Positions 1 through 5,743 are shown, counted from the stretch's first letter. The stretch is DNA of 9,022 bases from Bacilli bacterium (GCA_024698065.1 JAILRR010000045.1:1-9022), one strand, 5' to 3'. A program made the numbers and translations. Notes: generated by a model from the sequence alone, not told the origin.

Positions 1-106
1 TGACGCCAGGCCAGTTGCCAACGTGAGCGGTCGATCCGGTTAAAGAGTTAAATAATGTGGTTTTGCCACAGTTTGGGTTTCCGGCTAATGCAAAACGTTT
101 GCTCAT
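1..106 (-). CDS. feoB: FeoB ferrous iron transporter, N-terminal fragment (cut by window edge)
   Basis: Only the first 35 codons are present; the gene continues beyond the left edge. FeoB is the inner-membrane Fe(II) permease, with an N-terminal cytoplasmic G-protein domain that controls transport. The visible residues begin MSKRFALAGNPNCGKTTLFN, which contains the G1/P-loop (GNPNCGKT). This is followed by a switch-I region ending in GNWPGV, as in FeoB proteins. The start ATG (104-106) lies two bases after the stop of the preceding feoA, so the genes are almost certainly co-transcribed and translationally coupled. A GGAGGA ribosome binding site falls inside the end of feoA. Identity is secure from the G-domain and the context; nothing can be said about the membrane part. 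Confidence 0.93.
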   Translation of the reverse strand, partial: MSKRFALAGNPNCGKTTLFNSLTGSTAHVGNWPGV

Positions 107-108
107 AA

Positions 109-342
109 TTAGTCCTCCACCTCAACTTCGATCAAATTGGCTTCAACCTTACGTAAAGTCAATTCGTAGCCTCTCAAGGTGACCTCAATTGGATCTCCAA
201 GAGGAGCAAGTTTTCTGACATTGACTATGGCTCCAGGTGTAACACCCATGTCAAAGAGCCTTCTTCTTAGGCGGCCCTCACCGCCTACCTTCTTGATTTG
301 GCCAGTCTCGCCAACTTTTAATTCATCTAGTCTTTTGAGCAT
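109..342 (-). CDS. feoA: FeoA-domain protein, second copy, next to feoB
   Basis: This is a 77-residue SH3-like FeoA protein, a small cytoplasmic partner thought to support Fe(II) transport by FeoB. Residues such as RRRLFDMGVTPGA, KLAPLGDPIEV and LRGYELTLRK form the classic FeoA pattern. I chose the ATG at 340-342, which gives MLKRLDELKVGE. An AAGGAAGGA ribosome binding site sits just before it, and it matches the usual FeoA N-terminus. The longer frame from 363 would begin inside the stop region of the upstream gene and add seven residues that do not fit the family. It is the middle gene of a feoA-feoA-feoB operon, 13 bases after the upstream gene and 2 bases before feoB. Confidence 0.93.
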   Translation of the reverse strand: MLKRLDELKVGETGQIKKVGGEGRLRRRLFDMGVTPGAIVNVRKLAPLGDPIEVTLRGYELTLRKVEANLIEVEVED

Positions 343-355
343 GATTCCTTCCTTT

Positions 356-568
356 CTATGCAACTAGAATTTTCGTGGCAACATCGCGGTTGATCGCAAG
401 CCTTACTCCCTTGACCACCACAATGACGTTGCCGTTAGATGAGGAAACGACTTCGATCTCACCATTTTGAATGACTCCAAGAGAAGCCAGGTGTTTCTTT
501 GTTTTCTCATCCGCCAATACTTTGACGATCTTGAGCACCTTGTCAGTTGGGGCAAACACAATTGGCAT
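356..568 (-). CDS. feoA: FeoA-domain protein, first gene of the Feo operon
   Basis: This 70-residue protein begins MPIVFAPTDKVLKIVKV and carries DEKTKKHLASLGVIQNGE and VVVKGVRLAINRDVATKIL. It matches the short FeoA type that precedes a second FeoA in many clostridia and relatives. It is a compact beta-barrel with no membrane segment, so it is expected in the cytoplasm at FeoB. The start is supported by an AAAGGA ribosome binding site five bases upstream. It is the first gene after the promoter at 641-669 and the palindromic operator cluster at 580-642, so its expression should follow iron or another divalent metal. Two unequal FeoA proteins in one operon are common in this phylum; how their roles differ is not known from the sequence. 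Confidence 0.9.
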   Translation of the reverse strand: MPIVFAPTDKVLKIVKVLADEKTKKHLASLGVIQNGEIEVVSSSNGNVIVVVKGVRLAINRDVATKILVA

Positions 569-579
569 AACAGTCCTTT

Positions 580-642
580 CCGTTAGTTCATCTAACTAAT
601 TTAGAAAATCTAAAATGGTGTCAGTTAGACACCGCTAACTAA
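580..642 (-). promoter_or_regulatory. Palindromic operator cluster of the Feo operon
   Basis: Read on the minus strand, this leader holds three TTAG/CTAA palindromes. The first (621-642) is TTAGTTAG-N6-CTAACTGA, with one mismatch between its 8-base arms, and it overlaps the end of the -10 box. The second (601-613) is TTAG-N5-CTAA. The third (about 580-599) is TTAGTTAG-N5-CTAAC. Such arms resemble operators of DtxR/MntR-type or other metal-dependent repressors, which typically cover feo promoters. A repressor here would block polymerase at the -10 and just downstream. The regulator gene is not in the window, so the family assignment is inference. Confidence 0.6.
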
Positions 643-669
643 TATATACTTCGTAAATTGGGCTCGCAA
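641..669 (-). promoter_or_regulatory. Sigma-A-type promoter of the Feo operon
   Basis: On the minus strand there is a -35 box TTGCGA (664-669), a 17-base spacer and a -10 box TATATT (641-646). Transcription would start near 634 and give a leader of about 65 bases before the first feoA. The -10 box runs directly into the TTAGTTAG arm of the palindromic operator, which supports repression of this promoter by a metalloregulator. Confidence 0.6.
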
Positions 670-1033
670 CAGAAAGTTAGGCTCGTTTAACCCCTCCATT
701 AATCTTGTCCATTTCTTGACAAAAAAGCCCATTTCTTTGATTAGCGGTTCGTGCAAATTGTAAAACTTCAAAATCAGATGGGCTTTTGCGGGAGATTTTT
801 CGCAATTTTGGTTTTCGATGAATGGGTTATAGGGATTTTTGATGTGCTCTTTTCTTGCTCGTTTTTCGGTAATCGCTTTGTATGGCGAAACTTTTTGTAC
901 GATGTCTAATATCCACGTTTTTTAATTGTAAAAATTGGGAGAAAAATCCTTGGCTACAGTGCCTTCTTTTCGGAATCGTATTTTTTCTCTTCCCAAAACC
1001 AGTTTCAATATAGTCCCCTCGTTCGGAGAAGTT
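670..1033. other. Non-coding spacer between divergent feo and uvrX genes
   Basis: This stretch of about 360 bases is AT-rich with long T runs, and no convincing reading frame was found on either strand. A minus-strand frame across 827-1102 overlaps the uvrX start and has no family resemblance. A TTG-started in-frame extension of uvrX (from 935) lacks a ribosome binding site. The spacer contains the long-loop inverted repeat at 721-787 and a small 5-bp hairpin (TTGCG 786-790 with CGCAA 801-805). A weak -10-like TATAGT (1009-1014) lies just before uvrX, without a good -35. I saw no GAAC-N4-GTTC LexA box. Confidence 0.5.
721..787. repeat. Long-loop inverted repeat in the divergent spacer
   Basis: AAAAAAGCCCAT (721-732) is complementary to ATGGGCTTTT (778-787), giving a 10-bp stem around a 45-base interior. 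Inner bases (TGATT against AATCA) could extend the stem past a bulge. On the minus strand the second arm ends in a T6 run, like an intrinsic terminator with an oversized loop. On the plus strand the tail is a T4 run. A TTGACA (716-721) abuts it on the plus strand, but no good -10 follows. It could be a terminator remnant or a structured small RNA. Confidence 0.45.
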
Positions 1034-2275
1034 ATGGAAAAGGTCATCGCGATTATCGACTTGAAAAGTTTTTACGCCTCTTGCGAGTGCGCTTGCCGCC
1101 ACCTCGATATTTTCACAACGCCTTTAGTCTGCGTTGATCCTTACCGCAGCGAGAATAGCGTCGTCATGAGCGTCACTCCTTTCCTTAAGGAAAAGTATGG
1201 CTGCAGCAATGTTTGCAGGAAGAAAGACCTGCCTGATGTTCCAGGAATGATTTTTGCGGTTCCGCGTATGTCTTATTACCTCACCTTATCTTGCAAAGTC
1301 ATCTCTATCTTCCTCGATTTCGTTTCCGAAGAAGACCTTCACGTCTACTCGGTCGATGAGTCTTTCCTCAACATCGGACCTTATCTCAAGATGTATCGCT
1401 GCACAGCGGAAGAGCTCGTTGCCAGAATTCAAAAGACGATTTGGGATAAGCTAGGCCTTCTTGCCACAGCCGGAATCGGACCAAACATGTTCTTAGCAAA
1501 AGCGGCCTTAGACAACGAAGGTAAAAAGAAGGCGCCTTATATCGCTCACTGGGATTATGAGGATGTTCCAGCGAAGCTTTGGAAGATCAAACCGATTACC
1601 AAGGTCTGGAGCATAAGCGACGGCACCTCAAACCATTTGGCGAGAATCGGAATCAGGTCGCTTAAGGAACTCGCCTTAGCCCCGATTGAACTTCTAAGGA
1701 AGGAATTTGGCATCATGGGCGAGCAGCTAAAAGACCTTGCTAATGGCATCGATGAAAGCGACATCCAAAACAAATATGTCCCGCAAAACAGGTCTCTTTC
1801 ATGTGGACAGACCCTAATTCGCGGGTATTTCCCAGACGAAGCACTGCTTCTCCTAAGAGAGATGAATGATGACCTTTCACAAAGGCTAAGAGAGCAAGAC
1901 TCCTTAGCAGGTAAGGTCTCTGTGTACGCTGGGTTTGAAGACGGGACGTCCTTCAACAGGAGCTGGACGTTGCCATACAAGACAGACGACACGGACACCT
2001 TATACGAGGCAATCGAGGATATGTTCCTCGCTAACGCTTATAACGTGAAAATCAGAGGCATCGGAATCTCGTATGGCTCATTTGGCAAAGCGGATTCCGT
2101 GCAGCTCTCTTTATTCGAAGACCAAGACGATCAGATAGAACGCTCAAGGCTAAATGATGCGCTCGACTCCATCCACAGGATGTTTGGTGATAACAGCGCG
2201 CTTCGAGCAAGCGCCTTGCTTAAAGGCAGCACAGCCATGAGAAGAAACGAGCAGATAGGAGGACACAGAAGATGA
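1034..2275 (+). CDS. uvrX: Y-family lesion-bypass DNA polymerase, UvrX/YqjW type
   Basis: This 413-residue polymerase belongs to the UmuC/DinB superfamily and is predicted to copy past damaged template bases in the cytoplasm. The palm begins IIDLKSFYASCE, with the metal-binding Asp9 and a Phe-Tyr steric-gate region. The second metal site is YSVDES (Asp108, Glu109). AGIGPNMFLAKAALDNE (146-162) is the family's helix-hairpin signature, and the little-finger domain follows from about 250. QLSLF (357-361) is a textbook beta-clamp binding motif. The ATG at 1034 is favoured because GGAGAA lies five bases upstream and the protein then starts directly at the first palm strand. A TTG start at 935 would add 33 residues without family resemblance. 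The stop overlaps the next gene (ATGA), a YolD-like partner. The length is normal and all catalytic residues are present. Confidence 0.9.
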   Translation: MEKVIAIIDLKSFYASCECACRHLDIFTTPLVCVDPYRSENSVVMSVTPFLKEKYGCSNVCRKKDLPDVPGMIFAVPRMSYYLTLSCKVISIFLDFVSEEDLHVYSVDESFLNIGPYLKMYRCTAEELVARIQKTIWDKLGLLATAGIGPNMFLAKAALDNEGKKKAPYIAHWDYEDVPAKLWKIKPITKVWSISDGTSNHLARIGIRSLKELALAPIELLRKEFGIMGEQLKDLANGIDESDIQNKYVPQNRSLSCGQTLIRGYFPDEALLLLREMNDDLSQRLREQDSLAGKVSVYAGFEDGTSFNRSWTLPYKTDDTDTLYEAIEDMFLANAYNVKIRGIGISYGSFGKADSVQLSLFEDQDDQIERSRLNDALDSIHRMFGDNSALRASALLKGSTAMRRNEQIGGHRR

Positions 2276-2586
2276 GAAAAGACAGAGGCATGATGAAATG
2301 GGCGCCATACAAGTCACTTGATTCACAAGCGGATTTCTTAATGAAAATGTCCTATGAAAAAGGGAAGAAGCCAAAACCAAAGTTGATGGAGGACGAGGTT
2401 CAGAGAATCGACAACATCCTCTCCTCTTACCATGGGCAAAGTATCGAAGTGTCCTACTACGATAACGGCTATATCCATAAGCTTAATGGCATCATCTCCA
2501 AAATCAGCAAGACGTTCATGTTTTTGGTCGTGGGAGAAACAAGAATCGATTTCAGAAATCTTGTTGGTTTAAAGGAAAACATTTAG
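2272..2586 (+). CDS. YolD-like family protein
   Basis: This 104-residue cytoplasmic protein has the YolD-like signature near its N-terminus (RGMMKWAPYKSL, residues 5-16). A basic stretch follows, then a beta-rich C-terminal half with IEVSYYDNGYIHKLNGII and TRIDFRNLVGL. YolD-like proteins are habitually encoded next to UvrX-type Y-family polymerases in Bacillota and are thought to assist or control them, in the way UmuD relates to UmuC. That function is inferred from context and is not shown biochemically for this family as far as I know. The start codon overlaps the polymerase stop by four bases, so translation is coupled and near-equimolar expression is likely. A hairpin pair follows the stop. 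Confidence 0.85.
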   Translation: MRKDRGMMKWAPYKSLDSQADFLMKMSYEKGKKPKPKLMEDEVQRIDNILSSYHGQSIEVSYYDNGYIHKLNGIISKISKTFMFLVVGETRIDFRNLVGLKENI

Positions 2587-2625
2587 TTTTCCAATAAAAA
2601 GGCAAAAAAAGGCGTTAATAGGTTG

Positions 2626-2684
2626 AATCCGCCCTTTCGGATTTGGAATATCTACTGATCCCCTTAATTGTGGATATTCCTTTT
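2626..2684 (+). terminator. Tandem hairpins ending the uvrX-yolD operon
   Basis: The first hairpin pairs AATCCG (2626-2631) with CGGATT (2638-2643) around a six-base loop. The second pairs GGAATATCTAC (2645-2655) with GTGGATATTCC (2670-2680): 11 bp including one G-T pair, with a 14-base loop, followed by TTTT (2681-2684). The second has the shape of an intrinsic terminator, though its stem is AT-rich and its U-run is short, so read-through into the sigma gene is possible. Confidence 0.6.
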
Positions 2685-2695
2685 ATCTCTATAAA
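2668..2695 (+). promoter_or_regulatory. Possible promoter of the sigma factor operon
   Basis: A -35-like TTGTGG (2668-2673) and a -10-like TATAAA (2690-2695) are separated by 16 bases. They would start transcription near 2702, about 35 bases before the sigma gene. The -35 lies in the descending arm of the upstream terminator hairpin. A second -10-like TAAAAT (2713-2718) lies in the inverted repeat GCATTT (2702-2707)/AAATGC (2715-2720). I cannot tell which is used, or whether the sigma factor directs its own promoter. Confidence 0.35.
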
Positions 2696-2736
2696 CAAGC
2701 GGCATTTGGGTTTAAAATGCGGTTGAATAAAAAAAT

Positions 2737-3312
2737 ATGGCTATTGATGAGCAGAAGCTGGAAAAAGCAATTGCCGCCCTTCAAAAAGGCGACAGCAACG
2801 CTCTAGGAGACATCTACGTCTTGACGAGCAAAGGTGTATTTACCTTTGTTTTGCCTATTTTGCGTGACTACCAATTGGCTGAAGACGTCATGCAGCAAAC
2901 CTATGTCAGCTGTTATGACAATATAAATTCCTATCACCTTGGCACAAGCGCCAGAAACTGGATTTTGACCATCGCCAAGAATGCTGCTTTAAGCGAGCTC
3001 AAAAAGAGAAACCGTGAAGTCTCATACGATTTCTCACAAGAACCTTCCTCAAACGGCGTCTATTACCTCGGTGACATTGAGTCCCCTACGATAACGATCG
3101 CCAACAGAGTTTTAGCGGAAGACGAATTCAACATCCTCATGCTTTATGCCATCGGCGACTACAAGCACCGTGAAATCGCCGATATCCTTCACCTCCCACT
3201 AGGCACAGTAACTTGGAAATACTCCATGGCCCTCAAAAAAGTCAAAAAAGCTCTCGAAGAGTCTAAAACCGAATATGAAAGAGAACACGAACTTGGTTAC
3301 GAAAACGCCTGA
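2737..3312 (+). CDS. ECF-type sigma-70 family RNA polymerase sigma factor
   Basis: This 191-residue protein has only regions 2 and 4 of sigma-70, the extracytoplasmic-function (group 4) layout. Region 2 spans about residues 15-95, with YQLAEDVMQQTYV and the promoter-melting/-10 segment ending NWILTIAKNAALSELKKRNRE. Region 4 spans about 128-180, with a helix-turn-helix in HREIADILHLPLGTVTWKYS. It would bind core RNA polymerase and direct it to a dedicated promoter set. The start ATG has no obvious Shine-Dalgarno; upstream is A-rich (AATAAAAAAAT), suggesting low basal translation or a near-leaderless transcript. The 3' end overlaps the next gene by 38 bases, and that gene encodes a membrane protein that is its likely anti-sigma factor. 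Target genes are unknown. Confidence 0.85.
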   Translation: MAIDEQKLEKAIAALQKGDSNALGDIYVLTSKGVFTFVLPILRDYQLAEDVMQQTYVSCYDNINSYHLGTSARNWILTIAKNAALSELKKRNREVSYDFSQEPSSNGVYYLGDIESPTITIANRVLAEDEFNILMLYAIGDYKHREIADILHLPLGTVTWKYSMALKKVKKALEESKTEYEREHELGYENA

Positions 3313-4843
3313 GGAACTTTCTCTTACCGAAGAGAAGGAAATCCTTCCTTTACTCAAGGCTGAGGCCTCTTCTTTCGTGCCGGACAAACTCCTTAACGTG
3401 CTTGAGGCCTGTGGCATCGAAAGCGAAGTGAGCGAAGAAGATGAAGCTTTCGTTCTTGACCATCTTGAGAAGAACGATTTCATCCGTTTGGATAAAGCCT
3501 CGTTGAGCAAAGCTACCGGGGCCTTCATCCCAGAAATGACCAAAGAAGATAAGGCCGTAGCCCACCGCATGAGAAAGGAAGCGGATTCTTTCGTTCCTGA
3601 CAAAAAACGCGAAATCTATGGCGAAACCGGCCTAAAAGAGCATTTCTCATTCCCTCGTTTCATGAAAAAGAGATGGGGCGTCCTTAGCGGAACCGCGGTT
3701 GCAGTCGCCGGTCTTAGCATCGGTGCGGCTTACTATTTGAACAACCGTGCCATCACGAATGCGAATAGCTCATATATCAACGTCTCCATCACCCCTTCGA
3801 CTTTTGAGGCCACTTCTCCTTCCAAGGCCTTTGATGGGTCTAACGAATCCCAAGCTAACAACTACAAGCCTTCTTGGGGCATGACCACGAACAACGAAAA
3901 CCTCGTCACCGAAGTGAGCGCCAACAACTATAGCGCCAACCTCGTTGCCGTTAAGAGCGACAAGCTCCTTGAGAAATCGGCATATCAAGCCGTGGCCGAT
4001 CTTATCAGCCCTTGCTATGATAAGGGCTATCTTGAAGCGGTCGATAAGACCTCCCCTAACACCATCACCATCGACATCATTTCGACGATTGATAACTATG
4101 CCGACATCTATGAAGACAGCTTCAAAGATTCACTTAATTCCGCCCTCCAGAAAGACAGGGTTTACGCCAACGTCGAATTCAATGTCTACAAGATCGACAC
4201 CTTGGTCAGAAGCGACCATCTGAAAATGGGCAAAATCTCCAAGATCTATTCAACCTTCAACAAAGAGGTTGATGCCGATGTCATTGCCGACTGCAGCGAA
4301 GAAGTCGTAAACGAGCTCGACAATGCAATCAACTCAACTGCCCTTGCCCGTCTTTCCGAGACTGGCTTGAAACACCTTACCGATGGTCTTAAAGATACCT
4401 ATTTAAGCTACTTAGGCATCAAACAAATCCGCTCCACCCTTAGCGAAGAGCAATTCAAGGCGAAAAGGGAAGAACTCATTTCTCAAGTCTGGCGCTTAAG
4501 ACAGTATTTCGGAACCGATGATTTCGAGAAACTCACAAGCTTCCTCTCAAGCGAAAGCGGAGCCATCTACACTTCCGACCTCAATCTCTTCATGATGAAT
4601 GAGGAACCAATGCTCAAAGACACGTATCGCGAAGTCCGTAACTACTTATTAGCGAAAGCGACTTCTACCGAGGATACTTACAGCCGTTTCTTGATTGATT
4701 TGGCTAGACACGCGACGTGGGCTCAGAAATCAACTGGCTACTTCCCAGACGTCAGCAAAGCCGACCCAGGCATCTGGTCACATGGCGAAGGCTGGTCAGA
4801 CGATGGCTGGGGCAATGGCGGCTGGGGTCATTGGTGGAACTAA
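3275..4843 (+). CDS. Single-pass membrane protein with RsgI-like outer domain, probable anti-sigma factor
   Basis: This protein has 522 residues. Residues 1-130 are charged and predicted cytoplasmic. They hold three short related segments: ASSFVPDK (31-38), TGAFIPEM (81-88) and ADSFVPDK (103-110). A basic stretch (KKRW) and one hydrophobic helix (about 134-155) follow. The outer region opens with SYINVSITPSTFE (166-178) and continues with AYQAVADLISPCYDKGYLE and NTITIDIIS. This order resembles the extracytoplasmic domain of SigI anti-sigma factors (RsgI), whose motif is I-N-P-S; here it is I-T-P-S. Helical segments follow (about 335-480), then a Trp/Gly-rich tail (499-522). The role as membrane anchor and inhibitor of the preceding sigma factor is inferred from the gene overlap and topology. 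The start is uncertain: no clear Shine-Dalgarno precedes the ATG, and the TTG at codon 7 is an alternative. Confidence 0.7.
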   Translation: MKENTNLVTKTPEELSLTEEKEILPLLKAEASSFVPDKLLNVLEACGIESEVSEEDEAFVLDHLEKNDFIRLDKASLSKATGAFIPEMTKEDKAVAHRMRKEADSFVPDKKREIYGETGLKEHFSFPRFMKKRWGVLSGTAVAVAGLSIGAAYYLNNRAITNANSSYINVSITPSTFEATSPSKAFDGSNESQANNYKPSWGMTTNNENLVTEVSANNYSANLVAVKSDKLLEKSAYQAVADLISPCYDKGYLEAVDKTSPNTITIDIISTIDNYADIYEDSFKDSLNSALQKDRVYANVEFNVYKIDTLVRSDHLKMGKISKIYSTFNKEVDADVIADCSEEVVNELDNAINSTALARLSETGLKHLTDGLKDTYLSYLGIKQIRSTLSEEQFKAKREELISQVWRLRQYFGTDDFEKLTSFLSSESGAIYTSDLNLFMMNEEPMLKDTYREVRNYLLAKATSTEDTYSRFLIDLARHATWAQKSTGYFPDVSKADPGIWSHGEGWSDDGWGNGGWGHWWN

Positions 4844-4844
4844 T

Positions 4845-4868
4845 AGGCAAGTGAAAGCTTGCCTTTTT
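4845..4868 (+). terminator. Intrinsic terminator after the sigma/anti-sigma operon
   Basis: AGGCAAG (4845-4851) pairs with CTTGCCT (4858-4864), leaving a TGAAAG loop that can close further to a GAAA tetraloop by a T-G pair. A T5 run (4864-4868) follows. It begins one base after the stop codon and separates this operon from the next plus-strand gene. Confidence 0.85.
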
Positions 4869-4887
4869 CTTTAATTAACGCGCGCAA

Positions 4888-4901
4888 CTCATTAAAATGA
4901 G
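4888..4901 (+). promoter_or_regulatory. Palindrome over a candidate -10 box before the six-helix protein gene
   Basis: CTCATT-AA-AATGAG is a perfect 6+2+6 palindrome, 24 bases before the start codon. It contains TAAAAT (4893-4898), a plausible -10 box. The matching -35 (TTTAAT, 4870-4875, 17-base spacing) is weak. A dimeric regulator or an alternative sigma factor could act here. The 8-mer TTAAAATG also occurs in the leader of the sigma gene (2712-2719). Confidence 0.35.
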
Positions 4902-4925
4902 AAAGTCCTATCAAGGAGGATTCTT

Positions 4926-5687
4926 ATGAGTAACGAAAAGAAACCTTTGAATATGAGAAAAGGTGGCCTTATTTGGTCGATTTGGAACTTCATCGAAGCC
5001 GCACTACTTTTGACTATGGGCATTCTTGTCATCGCCAACTGCACAAACGCAGACATCCAAGCGAGCGTCTTCATCGTCATCTCAATCTTCCTTATGGTCG
5101 GTGGCCTTCTAAAGATCATCGCCAACTTCTTACCGATCATCGGTTCCACTCCTCTTGAGGTCATGGCCAAGCAAGCCATTCGTTCCCAGCTCTCCTATGA
5201 CCTTGTCATTGGCGGAACCATTGAACTCGCTATAGGCGTTGCCCTTTGCATCTCCATGAGCGGAAACAATCCTGCCGCCATCATCGAAATCATCATGAAC
5301 TTCGTTGTCTGGCTTGTGAGCGTTCTTCTTATGGCCGCTGGCGTGTCTCTTATCGCTTTCGCTATCGGATTCATCGTCAGCAAGCTCTACAAACTTTATA
5401 TGCCTATCATTGAGATCGTCCTTGGCGCGCTTCTTATTGGCGCTGGGGTGACCATCATCATTCTCTTCACCAATAACAGCGACATCGTCATGAGCATCAT
5501 GCTCGTCATCGTTGGCCTTGCCCTCATGGTCGCCGCTGTCTTCAAAGTCATCAACGTCATCAAAGCCATCCTCAAAGCCAAAGGCGCAGAGGAGCCAAAC
5601 GAGAACGTCATCGATGCCAACATCTCAGAGGCTCATGAAGAGCCTGAAGAAACCGTGAGCACCGAAGTCACGATCATCAACGAATAG
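4926..5687 (+). CDS. Six-helix integral membrane protein of unknown function (DUF308/HdeD-like layout)
   Basis: This 253-residue protein has about six hydrophobic segments, at roughly residues 14-38, 45-68, 91-110, 119-150, 157-181 and 187-212. A hydrophilic, strongly acidic tail of about 35 residues (EEPNENVIDANISEAHEEPE and onward) is probably cytoplasmic. Evenly spaced helices with short Gly-rich connections (GILVI, GGLLK, GVALC, GALLIGAG) resemble HdeD/DUF308-type small membrane proteins. I cannot assign it with certainty, and no transporter or enzyme motif is visible. The start is firm: AAGGAGGA (4913-4920) lies five bases before ATG, the strongest ribosome binding site in the window. 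It sits alone between two terminators and is therefore monocistronic. Its position after the sigma factor operon makes it a candidate target of that system, but this is inference. Confidence 0.75.
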   Translation: MSNEKKPLNMRKGGLIWSIWNFIEAALLLTMGILVIANCTNADIQASVFIVISIFLMVGGLLKIIANFLPIIGSTPLEVMAKQAIRSQLSYDLVIGGTIELAIGVALCISMSGNNPAAIIEIIMNFVVWLVSVLLMAAGVSLIAFAIGFIVSKLYKLYMPIIEIVLGALLIGAGVTIIILFTNNSDIVMSIMLVIVGLALMVAAVFKVINVIKAILKAKGAEEPNENVIDANISEAHEEPEETVSTEVTIINE

Positions 5688-5699
5688 CAAACGAAACAA

Positions 5700-5738
5700 A
5701 AAAGAGGCTGCATTTTATTTGCAGCCTCTTTTCTTTTT
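5700..5738. terminator. Bidirectional intrinsic terminator between convergent genes
   Basis: A perfect 13-bp stem (AAAAGAGGCTGCA 5700-5712 with TGCAGCCTCTTTT 5720-5732) closes a 7-base loop. On the plus strand it is followed by TTTTCTTTTT; on the minus strand by a T6 run. It serves the membrane protein gene from the left and folD from the right. Confidence 0.92.
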
Positions 5739-5743
5739 GTGTT

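Noticed and set aside
569..660. A riboswitch in the Feo leader
   Set aside because: The leader is short and its symmetry is explained by DNA palindromes over the promoter; no known riboswitch core was recognised.
740..760. A GGTTCG-containing segment resembling a tRNA T-loop
   Set aside because: No acceptor, D or anticodon arms can be built around it.
935..1033. A 33-residue N-terminal extension of the Y-family polymerase from a TTG codon
   Set aside because: No ribosome binding site precedes it, the residues do not resemble the family, and a good ATG with GGAGAA lies at 1034.
827..1102. A 91-residue minus-strand reading frame
   Set aside because: It overlaps the polymerase start, lacks a ribosome binding site and has a composition typical of antisense shadow frames.
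1555..1998. A long minus-strand frame inside the polymerase gene
   Set aside because: It is low-complexity Ser/Leu-rich antisense of a well-supported coding region.
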